Below are positions 1 through 6,759 of a stretch of 10,518 nt of DNA, one piece after another. A model generated the notes under the pieces. That model had not been told where the DNA came from. It saw only the letters and a program-made list of their open reading frames with translations, and made no database searches. The translations under genes and the position numbers were made by a program. The stretch lies in contig QHBV01000241.1 in NCBI GenBank assembly GCA_003244035.1, positions 4,104 to 14,621 on the forward strand. The letters run 5' to 3'. The number at the start of each line of letters is the position of its first letter. Position 1 is the first letter of the stretch. This DNA is from Solirubrobacterales bacterium (lineage in GTDB: Bacteria; Actinomycetota; Thermoleophilia; Solirubrobacterales; Solirubrobacteraceae).

Positions 1-101
1 CGACTGGGACGTTGACCGCCTGGGGGGCAGGAAACGGCCCACTGGGGCTGGAAGGAGCGCCGAGTGGGTCGTTACCGTGTCGTGGAGCAGCCGTTGCGGT
101 C
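1..101. other. Non-coding stretch downstream of the phosphoesterase gene
   Basis: This segment lies 3' of the phosphoesterase stop codon. I see no credible coding region in it. The only structure is an imperfect inverted repeat (GGCCCACT at 36-43 against AGTGGGTC at 63-70, eight pairs with one G-T wobble and a 19-nt loop). It could fold in the phosphoesterase mRNA tail, but it has no U tract and is a weak terminator candidate. Confidence 0.4.
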
Positions 102-2042
102 CTACGGGCCCGCGATCTGCCGCTGGGGGTGCCGGAAGTCGAACATGTTGACCAGGTCGCCGATCGCCGGGCCGTTGACCGGGACGTACGGATCGGAGCG
201 GTGGGCGAGCGGGTTGGGCAGGTTGTCGGTCGTGTGCGCGGCCAGCGGCTTCAGCAGCCAGTTGCGCTCGATGAACTTCAGGATCGAGGCGTGGTCGTAG
301 TAGGTGTGGTCGACGAGCCCCGGATGCGTCCACGGCGAGACGACGATCGTCGGGATCCGCGTGCCGTCGCCGAAGAAGTCCACCGGCTGCACGTAGCCGG
401 AGTCGTAGTAGCCGCCGCCCTCGTCCATCGTGACGATGATCGCGGTGCTCTTCCACAGCTTCCGGTTGGCCTGGATGCTCTTGATCGGGTTGGCGGTGAA
501 CCGCTCGAACAGCGACAGGGTGGAGGAGGCCGGGTGCCCGTCGTAGGCGCCATCGGGCTTCAGGAACGACACGGCCGGCAGGGTGCCGGAAGCGGCGTCG
601 TGCTCGAACTGCGGCACGTCCTGGATGTGGGCAGCCCGCTGCGCCGGGCTGGTCATGATCGAGCCGACGTACTGGAACGGGTTGCAGATGTTGCAGTAGG
701 TCGAGTCGGGATTGCCGCCGTTCCAGCCCTGGCCGTAGTACCTCCACGAGATCCGGTGCGTGCTCAGCTGGTCGCCGATCGTCTCGAAGTGCTGCGGCGT
801 GACGGTGAACTGTGAGGTGCTGACGGTGCCGTCGGCATTGTAGCCGGGGTTGTAGTTGTTGAGCATGTAGTACGCGCCGGGCGCGCACCTACTCGAGCGG
901 TGCAGCGAGTGCAGGCGGTCGAGGATCGACCGGATGCCCGGCTGGGCGGGATCCGAGCAGTTCGAGTACGTCCCACCCGCGTAGCCGTCCTGCCTGTAGT
1001 TGTTGTTGGTTCCGGGCTTGGGGTTGGGGTTCTCGATCTCGTTCGCCGGCGGCACCGTCGGCCGGCCGCTCGAGTCCTGGTAGAAGGCATCCTGGCCGGC
1101 GCCAATCAGCACGTGGTTGGCGCCCGTCCCGCCCAGCGCAGCCTGGTGGTAGTTGTCAGCCAGCGCATAGTGCTTGGCGAGCGACTTCAGCACCGGGGCG
1201 TCGCCGCGCTGCATGTTGTAGTAGCCCATCTCGAGCGCACCCTGGTGGATCGTGGCCGGCGGGTTCGCGCCGTTGTCGTCGCCGGCGGTCTGGTGCACCC
1301 AGGTGAAGAGACTGTTGTTGTTGCGACCGATCTGCTGGGACATCTGGTAGAAGCGGTGCAACGGATCGCCCACATACGCGGTGTATGGGACGTATTTCGT
1401 GATCTGGTAGGGACCGTTGGGCAGATTCGCCGGAAAGCGGGTGTCGGGCACGTTCTGCGGCAGCCCTTGGGCGTGGGTCGTGTCGGGTCGCGGCAACCTC
1501 GCGTAGACACTGGTCTGATGCGGGCTGATGCCGTAGCGGCCGGTGTCGGTGGCCTGCCGCTGGCGCGCGCGGCCGACGTGGCGGCCGAAGTCACCGCGCG
1601 CGGTCACGATCCCCTCGCTCAGCAGGTCCTTGACGGACTGGCCGCGGGGCGCCCTGTAGGTCGCGTAGACGTTGTCGAAGGTGTGGTTCTCGCCGGTGAT
1701 CACGACCACGTGCTTGATCGGCGTGGTGGTACGGATCGCCGCGGCCGCATCGGCCTCGACGCCGGCGGCCTGCGCGGTGAGGTCGGCGGCCTGGGCCGTG
1801 GGGGCGAGTAGGGGCGCGCTCGGGTCCTGAGCAGGAGTCGGCACATCGAAGGTCTCAGGGTCGTCTCCCGACGCGATCGACGCCGCCACGCGAGCGCTCT
1901 GCGCCGATGCGGCATTCGAGCTCTGCGTCGATGCGGCTTGCGCGGCCGGTAGCACGGCGAATCCCGTGAGCGCAAGCCCGGTCAGTGCCGTGGTCGTCGC
2001 CGTGCGGGCACGCGCGCGCCTGTTGCTGTCTCGTACTCCCAT
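102..2042 (-). CDS. Secreted alkaline-phosphatase-fold phosphoesterase (acid phosphatase / phospholipase C family)
   Basis: The 646-residue protein belongs to the PF04185 phosphoesterase family, metal-dependent hydrolases of phosphomonoesters or phospholipids that act outside the cytoplasm. Residues 1-36 look like a signal peptide: basic RRARAR, then a hydrophobic stretch, then a likely cleavage site at AQA/AS. An Ala/Ser/Pro-rich low-complexity linker of about 70 residues follows. The catalytic fold starts near residue 109 with VVVITGENHTFDN (family motif ENHTFDN), continues with GGTGANHVLIG near 304 and HPASSTLSLFERF near 503, and ends with VTMDEGGGYYD (537-547) and PWTHPGLVDHTYYDHAS (570-586), which carry the usual metal ligands. 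Cysteines at 362, 386, 450 and 453 may form disulfides. The start is supported by AGGAGG 8 nt upstream. It lies 42 bp after yceH on the same strand and could share its transcript. Phosphatase versus phospholipase C activity cannot be decided from the sequence. Confidence 0.93.
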   Translation of the reverse strand: MGVRDSNRRARARTATTTALTGLALTGFAVLPAAQAASTQSSNAASAQSARVAASIASGDDPETFDVPTPAQDPSAPLLAPTAQAADLTAQAAGVEADAAAAIRTTTPIKHVVVITGENHTFDNVYATYRAPRGQSVKDLLSEGIVTARGDFGRHVGRARQRQATDTGRYGISPHQTSVYARLPRPDTTHAQGLPQNVPDTRFPANLPNGPYQITKYVPYTAYVGDPLHRFYQMSQQIGRNNNSLFTWVHQTAGDDNGANPPATIHQGALEMGYYNMQRGDAPVLKSLAKHYALADNYHQAALGGTGANHVLIGAGQDAFYQDSSGRPTVPPANEIENPNPKPGTNNNYRQDGYAGGTYSNCSDPAQPGIRSILDRLHSLHRSSRCAPGAYYMLNNYNPGYNADGTVSTSQFTVTPQHFETIGDQLSTHRISWRYYGQGWNGGNPDSTYCNICNPFQYVGSIMTSPAQRAAHIQDVPQFEHDAASGTLPAVSFLKPDGAYDGHPASSTLSLFERFTANPIKSIQANRKLWKSTAIIVTMDEGGGYYDSGYVQPVDFFGDGTRIPTIVVSPWTHPGLVDHTYYDHASILKFIERNWLLKPLAAHTTDNLPNPLAHRSDPYVPVNGPAIGDLVNMFDFRHPQRQIAGP

Positions 2043-2050
2043 CTGCCGTT

Positions 2051-2056
2051 CCTCCT
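2051..2056 (-). promoter_or_regulatory. Strong Shine-Dalgarno sequence of the phosphoesterase gene
   Basis: The plus strand reads CCTCCT, that is AGGAGG on the coding strand, 8 nt before the ATG at 2042. This fixes the phosphoesterase start and shows that it can be translated independently of the upstream yceH gene. Confidence 0.8.
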
Positions 2057-2065
2057 GTTTCGGGA

Positions 2066-2078
2066 CGCCGAAGCGGCG
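2066..2078 (-). other. Small GC hairpin between yceH and the phosphoesterase gene
   Basis: CGCCG-AAG-CGGCG forms a perfect 5-bp stem with a 3-nt loop in the 42-bp intergenic gap, just upstream of the phosphoesterase Shine-Dalgarno sequence. It has no U tract. It could slightly attenuate read-through from yceH or be chance in GC-rich DNA. Confidence 0.25.
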
Positions 2079-2084
2079 CGGAAG

Positions 2085-2777
2085 CTAGGGGCCGGGTGGT
2101 GGGCTGGTGTTGACAGGCTGTGAACGAGCCTGCAAGCTCTCGATGTCGGCACGGAGGCCGGCGAGTGCCGCTTCCAGCGCCTCGACGCGGCCCACGAGCG
2201 TCCGCGCGCGTTCGCTGCCCTGCTCGTCGGCCACTTCGCCGCCGTCCGGCGCGGCCACGTCCTGCTCGGGATCCGCTTCTTCCTGCTCGCCGCCAAGGAG
2301 CTGCTCGAAGCGGTCCTCCTTCTGCCCTGGCCGGCGCTGAAGTCGCTGCACGTAGCCATGCTCGGTCAGGGTGCCGAGCACGCGCTCGACATCCGCCAGC
2401 GAGCCGAGCTTGGCCATCCGCTCGCTGCGGCCCTTGAGCTCTCCCGGGGTCTGCGGGCCGCGCAAGAGCATGATGCTGAGCAGTGCCAGCTCGTCGCGCT
2501 CGAGCCCGAGCGCCTCCTCGGCGAGGTGGCGGTACTTGATCGCCCGGCTCGTGTGGCTGCTCGCCAGGCGCGCGAGTCCATAGTGGCAGAGCCGCTGAGC
2601 CGCATCGCGGACCGTCGCCTCGTCGTAGCCGGTGACCGGGTCGCGGTTGGTCGACTGGTTGCAGGCGAGGCGCAGCGCGTTGAGCGAGAGCGGGTAGGCG
2701 TCGGGGGTCGTCCAGCGCTTCTCGATCAGGCAGCCGAGCACACGCTGCTCGGGCGGCGTGAGCGCGGCGTTGTGCAT
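2085..2777 (-). CDS. YceH-family (UPF0502/DUF480) winged-helix protein
   Basis: The 230-residue protein opens with LTPPEQRVLGCLIEKRWTTP and continues with YPLSLNALRLACNQSTNRDP. Both are diagnostic of the YceH/DUF480 family, which has two tandem winged-helix domains (roughly residues 5-75 and 88-165). The second domain contains LLRGPQTPGELKGRSERM. The biochemical role of the family is not established; the fold suggests nucleic-acid or protein binding in the cytoplasm. The C-terminal tail is acidic (EQEEADPEQD) and then forms a probable coiled coil (about 187-220) that may mediate oligomerisation. A longer open frame reaches back to 2840, but the ATG at 2777 places the conserved family start right after the methionine. 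It is transcribed divergently from the MmcQ-like gene with 25 bp between starts and shows no clear Shine-Dalgarno sequence, consistent with a leaderless message. Confidence 0.9.
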   Translation of the reverse strand: MHNAALTPPEQRVLGCLIEKRWTTPDAYPLSLNALRLACNQSTNRDPVTGYDEATVRDAAQRLCHYGLARLASSHTSRAIKYRHLAEEALGLERDELALLSIMLLRGPQTPGELKGRSERMAKLGSLADVERVLGTLTEHGYVQRLQRRPGQKEDRFEQLLGGEQEEADPEQDVAAPDGGEVADEQGSERARTLVGRVEALEAALAGLRADIESLQARSQPVNTSPPPGP

Positions 2778-2784
2778 GGCCCCG

Positions 2785-2794
2785 AGGATAGACT
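2785..2794. promoter_or_regulatory. Candidate bidirectional promoter core (overlapping -10 elements) for two leaderless genes
   Basis: On the plus strand TAGACT (2789-2794) is followed by 8 nt and then the ATG at 2803. On the minus strand TATCCT (2790-2785) is followed by 7 nt and then the ATG at 2777. Both hexamers match TANNNT and share the TA at 2789-2790. With a start site about 7-8 nt after the -10, both transcripts would begin at or next to the start codon, which is the leaderless arrangement common in actinobacteria. No -35 box was identified. The plus-strand gene has GAGGA at 2784-2788, but 14 nt from its ATG is rather far for a ribosome site. Confidence 0.45.
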
Positions 2795-2802
2795 TCGCGG
2801 CG

Positions 2803-3153
2803 ATGGTGCCCGTCGAACAGGCTCGGCGCCTCGCGCTCACGCTGCCCGAGTCGGTCGAGCAAGATCACCACGGCCGGCCGTCGTTCAGGGTTGGCGGCAA
2901 GATCTTCGCGACGATCTGGGATCTCGAGCACATGAATGTGATGCTCGACGCGGCCGGGATCAGGACGGCGGTTCAGGCTCAGCCGGCTGTCTGCGAGGAG
3001 GTCTGGTGGGGCAAGCGCCTGGCGTCAGTCCGGGTCAACCTGAGCCGGACTGACGCCGACCTGCTGGCTGGGCTGCTCGCGGATGCGTGGGAGGGCAAGG
3101 CCCCACGGCGCCTTCAGTCTTCTGCGGGCTCAGCGCTCCCGACCGCCGGGTAA
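2803..3153 (+). CDS. MmcQ/YjbR family (PF04237) small protein
   Basis: The 116-residue protein has the features of the MmcQ/YjbR (CyaY-like fold) family: ALTLPES near the N-terminus, HHGRPSFRVGGKIFA (about 22-36), then WWGKRLASVRVNL and a C-terminal LLADAWEGKAP helix. Members are small cytoplasmic proteins thought to bind DNA or small ligands; no enzymatic role is established. The ATG at 2803 was chosen because the family begins a few residues before ARRLALTLPE. An in-frame ATG at 2776 would overlap the divergent yceH start codon and add unrelated residues. The stop lies 10 bp before the F420 oxidoreductase ATG, and that gene's ribosome site overlaps this stop codon, so the two are probably cotranscribed and translationally coupled. 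The last dozen residues (SSAGSALPTAG) are not conserved-looking. Confidence 0.85.
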   Translation: MVPVEQARRLALTLPESVEQDHHGRPSFRVGGKIFATIWDLEHMNVMLDAAGIRTAVQAQPAVCEEVWWGKRLASVRVNLSRTDADLLAGLLADAWEGKAPRRLQSSAGSALPTAG

Positions 3154-3155
3154 GG
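3152..3155 (+). promoter_or_regulatory. Ribosome-binding site of the F420 oxidoreductase, overlapping the upstream stop
   Basis: AAGG sits 8 nt before the ATG at 3164 and shares bases with the TAA stop (3151-3153) of the MmcQ-like gene. This is a typical translational-coupling arrangement and supports 3164, rather than an upstream in-frame start, as the initiation codon. Confidence 0.5.
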
Positions 3156-3163
3156 TCGCAGCG

Positions 3164-4138
3164 ATGACAGCATTCGGTTACACGATGATGTGCGAGCAGT
3201 CCCGGCCCGACCAGTTGGTTGCCGATGTGCGCCGAGCCGAGGAGGCGGGGTTTGACTTCTCGGTGATCAGCGATCACTACCAACCATGGCTGCCGACGCA
3301 GGGGCATTCGGGCTATGCATGGTCGATCCTCGGCGCCGCCGCGCAGGCGACCGAGCGAATCGGCCTGATGAGCTACGTGACGTGCCCAATCCTGCGCTAC
3401 CACCCTGCGATCGTCGCGCAGAAGGCGGCGACCATGCAGATCCTGTCGGGCAACCGGTTCCGGCTGGGCCTGGGCGCGGGAGAGAACCTGAACGAGCACG
3501 TCGTGGGCAAGCGCTGGCCCTCCGCCGGAGTGCGCCACGAGATGCTCAGCGAAGCGGTGGACATCATCGCGGCGCTGTTGCACTCGGACTCCGACGAGAC
3601 CGTCAATTACCGCGGCCGCCACTTCGACGTCGAGTCGGCAAGGCTCTGGGACCCACCGGGAGAGCGGGTCCCGATCGGGATCGCGGTCTCCGGGCCCGAC
3701 TCGTGTCGGCTCGCCGGCAGCAAGGCCGACCTAATGGTCGCCGTCGAGCCAAAGCCCGAGCTGGGCGAGATGTTCGACGCGGCCGGCGGTTCGGGCAAGC
3801 CGCGGGTCGGACAGGTCGCGGTCGCCTACGACGCGGACCGGGATGCCGCGGTCGAGCGCGCGCACGCACAGTTTCGGTGGTTCGGCCTTGGCTGGAAGGT
3901 GAACGCCGACCTGCCCAACCCGGACTCGTTCGAAGGCGCAACGCAGTTCGTCACGCCTGGGCAGGTCGCCGAGGCGCTGGCTTGCGGCCCGGACGTCGAC
4001 GAGCACGTGGAGAAGATCAAGCCCTTCATCGACGCCGGCTATACCGAGGTGGCGCTGGTGCAGATCGGCGCCGAGCACCAAGAGCAATTCACGTCCTGGG
4101 CCGAGCGGGAGTTGCTGCCCGCGCTGCGCTCGCTGTAG
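3164..4138 (+). CDS. LLM-class F420-dependent oxidoreductase (FGD-related, TIGR03557-like)
   Basis: The 324-residue protein is a luciferase-like TIM-barrel enzyme related to F420-dependent glucose-6-phosphate dehydrogenase. Such enzymes transfer hydride between coenzyme F420 and a substrate in the cytosol. The diagnostic block VISDHYQPWLPTQGHSGYAW (about 34-53) contains His38 and Trp42, which correspond to the catalytic His40 and Trp44 of Mycobacterium FGD1. GLGAGENLNEHVVGKRWP contains Glu107, equivalent to FGD1 Glu109. RYHPAIVAQKAATM and NRFRLGLG are also typical. Beyond the core, the region that binds glucose-6-phosphate in FGD1 diverges: WFGLGWKVNADLPNPDSF is typical of the broader family rather than of true FGD. 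The reaction is therefore likely F420-dependent, with unknown substrate. The gene is second in a two-gene unit after the MmcQ-like gene. The start at 3164 has a ribosome site and begins with the family-typical MTAFGYTMMCEQ. Confidence 0.92.
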   Translation: MTAFGYTMMCEQSRPDQLVADVRRAEEAGFDFSVISDHYQPWLPTQGHSGYAWSILGAAAQATERIGLMSYVTCPILRYHPAIVAQKAATMQILSGNRFRLGLGAGENLNEHVVGKRWPSAGVRHEMLSEAVDIIAALLHSDSDETVNYRGRHFDVESARLWDPPGERVPIGIAVSGPDSCRLAGSKADLMVAVEPKPELGEMFDAAGGSGKPRVGQVAVAYDADRDAAVERAHAQFRWFGLGWKVNADLPNPDSFEGATQFVTPGQVAEALACGPDVDEHVEKIKPFIDAGYTEVALVQIGAEHQEQFTSWAERELLPALRSL

Positions 4139-4241
4139 CCGCGTAGCCGCGACTGGTCACTCGCCACGCTCTGCGTTCACGAGAACGTCACAAGTACTCA
4201 GCGCGTTGTTCACGAATCGCGGCTCTCTGCAGGGCGATCCT
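4139..4241 (+). promoter_or_regulatory. Intergenic region upstream of the PHP-glycosyltransferase, with a repeated 8-mer
   Basis: The 8-mer GTTCACGA occurs at 4175-4182 and again at 4208-4215, 33 bp apart (about three helical turns). The first copy lies in an inverted repeat CGTTC-ACGA-GAACG (4174-4187). This could be an operator or activator site. I could not assign -35/-10 boxes confidently. AGGG at 4231-4234 is a plausible ribosome site for the ATG at 4242. Confidence 0.35.
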
Positions 4242-6547
4242 ATGCGCGTGACCAAACCGTGCCGCGCCGACCTGCACGTCCATTCGACTGCCTCGCAGCT
4301 CTCCAAGCTCGGAGTTCAGCGGTCCTTGCACCTGCCCGAGTGCGCAACCCCCCCGGAGGAGGTGTACGAGCTCGCCAAACGCCGGGGATGGACTTCGTCA
4401 CGATCACCGACCACGACACGATCGCCGGAGCGCTGACGCTCGATCACCTGCCCGACACGTTCATCTCCGAGGAGCTGACGGTCTCCTTCAAGGGCCAGCC
4501 GCAGGCGGTGCACGTGCTCTGCTACGGGATCACCCCCGACGATCACGACTGGCTGCAGGCCAACAGCGACGACGTCGAGGCGTGCGCTGCGTACCTGCAC
4601 ACGCACGAGCTGACCGCGGCGCTCGCTCATCCCTTCTACGCCGTGCAGGCGCCGCTGACCGCGCGCCACCGGCGCCAGCTCGCCCAGCTGTTCCCGATCT
4701 GGGAGACCCGGAACGGGTCGCGGGCGAAAGAGCTCAACCTGCCGGCGTTCGTCTACATCGAGACCCATGGGGGAACCGCAATCGGGGGCTCAGACGACCA
4801 CGCCGGAATCGATATCGGGCGCACCTTCACCGAGACTCCCCACGCGGCGACGACGCAGGAGCTCCTCGCCCACGTCCGTGCCGGGCGAGCCGACGCCCAC
4901 GGCGCGCAGGGCAGCGCCGCGAAGTGGACTCACGCCGCGATCGCGCTGGCGATCAGAGCGCTCGGGCGCGACGAGGGGGCACCGCGCCCGAACCCGAACG
5001 CAGTGCTCGAGATCATCGAGCGCGTGATGCGCGAAGGCGATGTTCGCCACGGCGCGGTCAGCGCCGAGCTCGGGCCCCAGGACGCACTGGCGCTGCTGCA
5101 GGCGTGGCTGACCGCGATGGAGCTGGGGATCGACGAGCCTGATCTGATCGGACTGCTGCAGGAAGGCGAGGTGACCCATCCCGACCTGTACCGTCGCGCA
5201 CGTCGCATCCATGAGCGCAAGCTCGCCGACGGAGTGCACCAGCTCGTCGCGGTCGCAGCGGCCTCGCGCGGCGAAGGTGCCACCGGGGTCGTGGAGGCCG
5301 GTCCGGTCCTGCGCGCGGGGGCGCTGTCGCTGTTCGACGCCTGCGTCCCCGCGATCCCATATGCCGCCGCGTCGGCCTTCCTCGCGCGCGAGAAGCACAA
5401 GCTGACCCGCAACGACGGGGACCGCCCCCGGGTCGCGCTCGTCGCCGACGGCCTCGGCGCCATGCACGGCGTCACCCACACGATGCAGCAGATCCGCGAC
5501 CGCGGCGTGCCCGGCTTCGAAGTCGAGGTGATCGGCACCGACGCCGACGTCGACAGGCGGCTGAGCGCAGTTGCCGAGATCGAGGTGCCGTTCTACCCGG
5601 GCCTGAAGATCGGCGTTCCGAGCCTGCCGGCGATCGTCGACGCCCTCGCCGAGGGCCGCTACGACCTCGTGCACCTGTGCTCGCCGGGACCGGCCGGAAT
5701 CGGCGCGTGGCTGCTGGCCCGGGTGCTCGAACTGCCCGTGCTCGGCAGCTATCACACCGAGCTCGCCGCGTACGTGGGCCTGCGCAGCGGTGCAGCGCAG
5801 CTCGAGGCGATCGCGGCGATCGCGCTCGGGCGCTTCTACGGGCGCTGTGACGTCGTGCTCTCGCCCAGCCCCGCGTCCGACGCCCGGCCGACGGCGCTGG
5901 GGGTGGCGCCCGAACGGATCGACCGCTGGGAGCGCGGAGTCGACATCGGCCGCTTTCACCCAACCCTGCGCACCGAAGGGCTGCTGCCGGATGCCGTCAA
6001 CGTCCTGTACGCCGGCCGGCTCACCAAAGAGAAAGGCATCGACCTGCTCGCGGATGCATTTCTGGCCGCCCGGGCGCGCGACCAGCGCCTGCACCTCGTG
6101 CTCGCCGGCGGCGGCCCCGAGCAGGAGCATCTACGCGAACGGCTCGGCGAGCACGCGACGTTCCTCGGCTGGCTCGCGGGCCACGAGCTCGCGCGGGCTT
6201 ACGCCAGCGCCGACGTGTTCCTGTTCGCCAGCAGCACCGACACGTTCGGGCAGGTCGTGCTCGAGGCGCAGGCAAGCGGTCTGCCCGTCGTCGCGGTCGA
6301 CGAAGGCGGCCCCTCCTCGCTGATCGAGGACGGGGACACCGGGCTGCTGCGGCCGGCCGATGCCGGCGCGCTTGCCGAGGCGGTGCTGTCGCTGGTAGAC
6401 ACGCCGCTGCTGGCCGAACGGTTGCGGCGGCGGGCATTCGCGGCGGTGCAGGGGCGCAGCTGGGAAACGGCCCTGCAGGGACTCGCAGCCGGTTATCGCC
6501 GAACGCTGCGCGAGCGCGCGGCCAAACGGGCGCGGAGCGTCGCCTGA
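4242..6547 (+). CDS. PHP-domain / GT4 glycosyltransferase fusion, interrupted by a one-base frameshift
   Basis: Read across a -1 shift near 4385, this encodes about 768 residues. The N-terminus is a PHP metal-dependent phosphoesterase domain: DLHVHST (Asp10, His12, His14), TITDHDT (His58), AHPFYA (His130), ETHGG (His176) and GSDDH (His187). A helical linker without recognised motifs covers about 205-390. From about 395 (RVALVADGLGAMHGVTHTM) to the end is a GT4, GT-B fold glycosyltransferase: GSYHTE, RGVDIGRFHP, LYAGRLTKEKGIDLL, LAGGGPE and TDTFGQVVLEAQASGLPVV (Glu675). The TDTFG..VLEA.ASG form resembles GDP-mannose-dependent alpha-mannosyltransferases of the MgtA type, so a role in cell-envelope glycolipid or glycan synthesis is likely but donor and acceptor are unproven. 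The first 49 codons run in one frame (start ATG 4242; that frame stops at 4436) and the rest, from ATG 4388, in another. Without repair the main product would lack the PHP HxH motif. Confidence 0.85.
4384..4388 (+). other. Frameshift site in a G run within the PHP domain
   Basis: The upstream frame reads ...ELAKRRG and the downstream frame continues MDFVTITDHDT, joining at CCGGGGATG. Either one G is missing from a five-G run, or the ribosome slips back one base so that CGG-GGG-ATG is read as R-G-M. Both readings give the expected PHP sequence RRGMDFVTITDHDT. A sequencing or assembly error in a homopolymer is the simplest explanation. Confidence 0.8.
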
Positions 6548-6759
6548 CGATCACCGACGGGCGGCGCAAGCGCGCCGAGGACCAGTTCGACGCCGACCCA
6601 GAGCTCGAGCGCGCCGGGGCGAGCGCCACCGCCGGCGGATGCTCGAGGACCTCCAGGCGATCGGATGCGCGACGCTGGCGCCGCGGGTGGCGGACGATCG
6701 TGGTCCCGGCTCCCGTGGAGGTGAGTAGGAGGACGCACCGCACCGGCGAACCATGAGCC
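6548..6759 (+). other. Spacer between the glycosyltransferase and the TMEM175 gene
   Basis: No recognisable gene lies here. The glycosyltransferase frame stays open after its stop until a TGA at 6754-6756, and another frame ends in a short MLEDLQAIGCATLAP stretch before a TAG at 6726-6728, but neither resembles a family I know. AGGAGG at 6727-6732 is a perfect Shine-Dalgarno sequence with no start codon at normal distance. I could not assign promoter boxes. Confidence 0.4.
6562..6577 (+). terminator. Candidate hairpin terminator after the glycosyltransferase gene
   Basis: CGGCGC-AAGC-GCGCCG forms a perfect 6-bp stem with a 4-nt loop, starting 15 nt after the glycosyltransferase stop codon. 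It lacks a U tract, as is common for hairpins in GC-rich actinobacteria, so it is only a weak terminator call. Confidence 0.3.

Noticed and set aside
12..1811. Two plus-strand open frames (12-815 and 900-1811) opposite the phosphoesterase
   Set aside because: Both are antisense to a protein with complete family motifs and show no motif of their own.
1855..2931. Minus-strand open frame of 358 codons spanning yceH and the phosphoesterase start
   Set aside because: It is an out-of-frame shadow of YceH, low in complexity and Arg/Ala-rich.
4174..4187. CGTTC-ACGA-GAACG as a LexA SOS box
   Set aside because: The actinobacterial/Bacillus LexA box has GAAC-N4-GTTC; here the half-sites are in the opposite order.
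4259..4387. GTG at 4259 as the true start of the glycosyltransferase frame
   Set aside because: The 43 residues it adds are a shadow of the PHP N-terminus (ADLHVHSTAS... in the neighbouring frame); the conserved protein sequence switches frame at 4384-4388.
4790..6130. Minus-strand open frame of 446 codons opposite the glycosyltransferase
   Set aside because: There is no recognisable domain, and it is antisense to a well-conserved GT4 protein; it is a composition artefact.
6548..6756. Possible 68-codon read-through extension of the glycosyltransferase or a small gene in the spacer
   Set aside because: The frame stays open only as expected by chance at high GC. The residues become Arg/Ser-rich and resemble no family I recognise.
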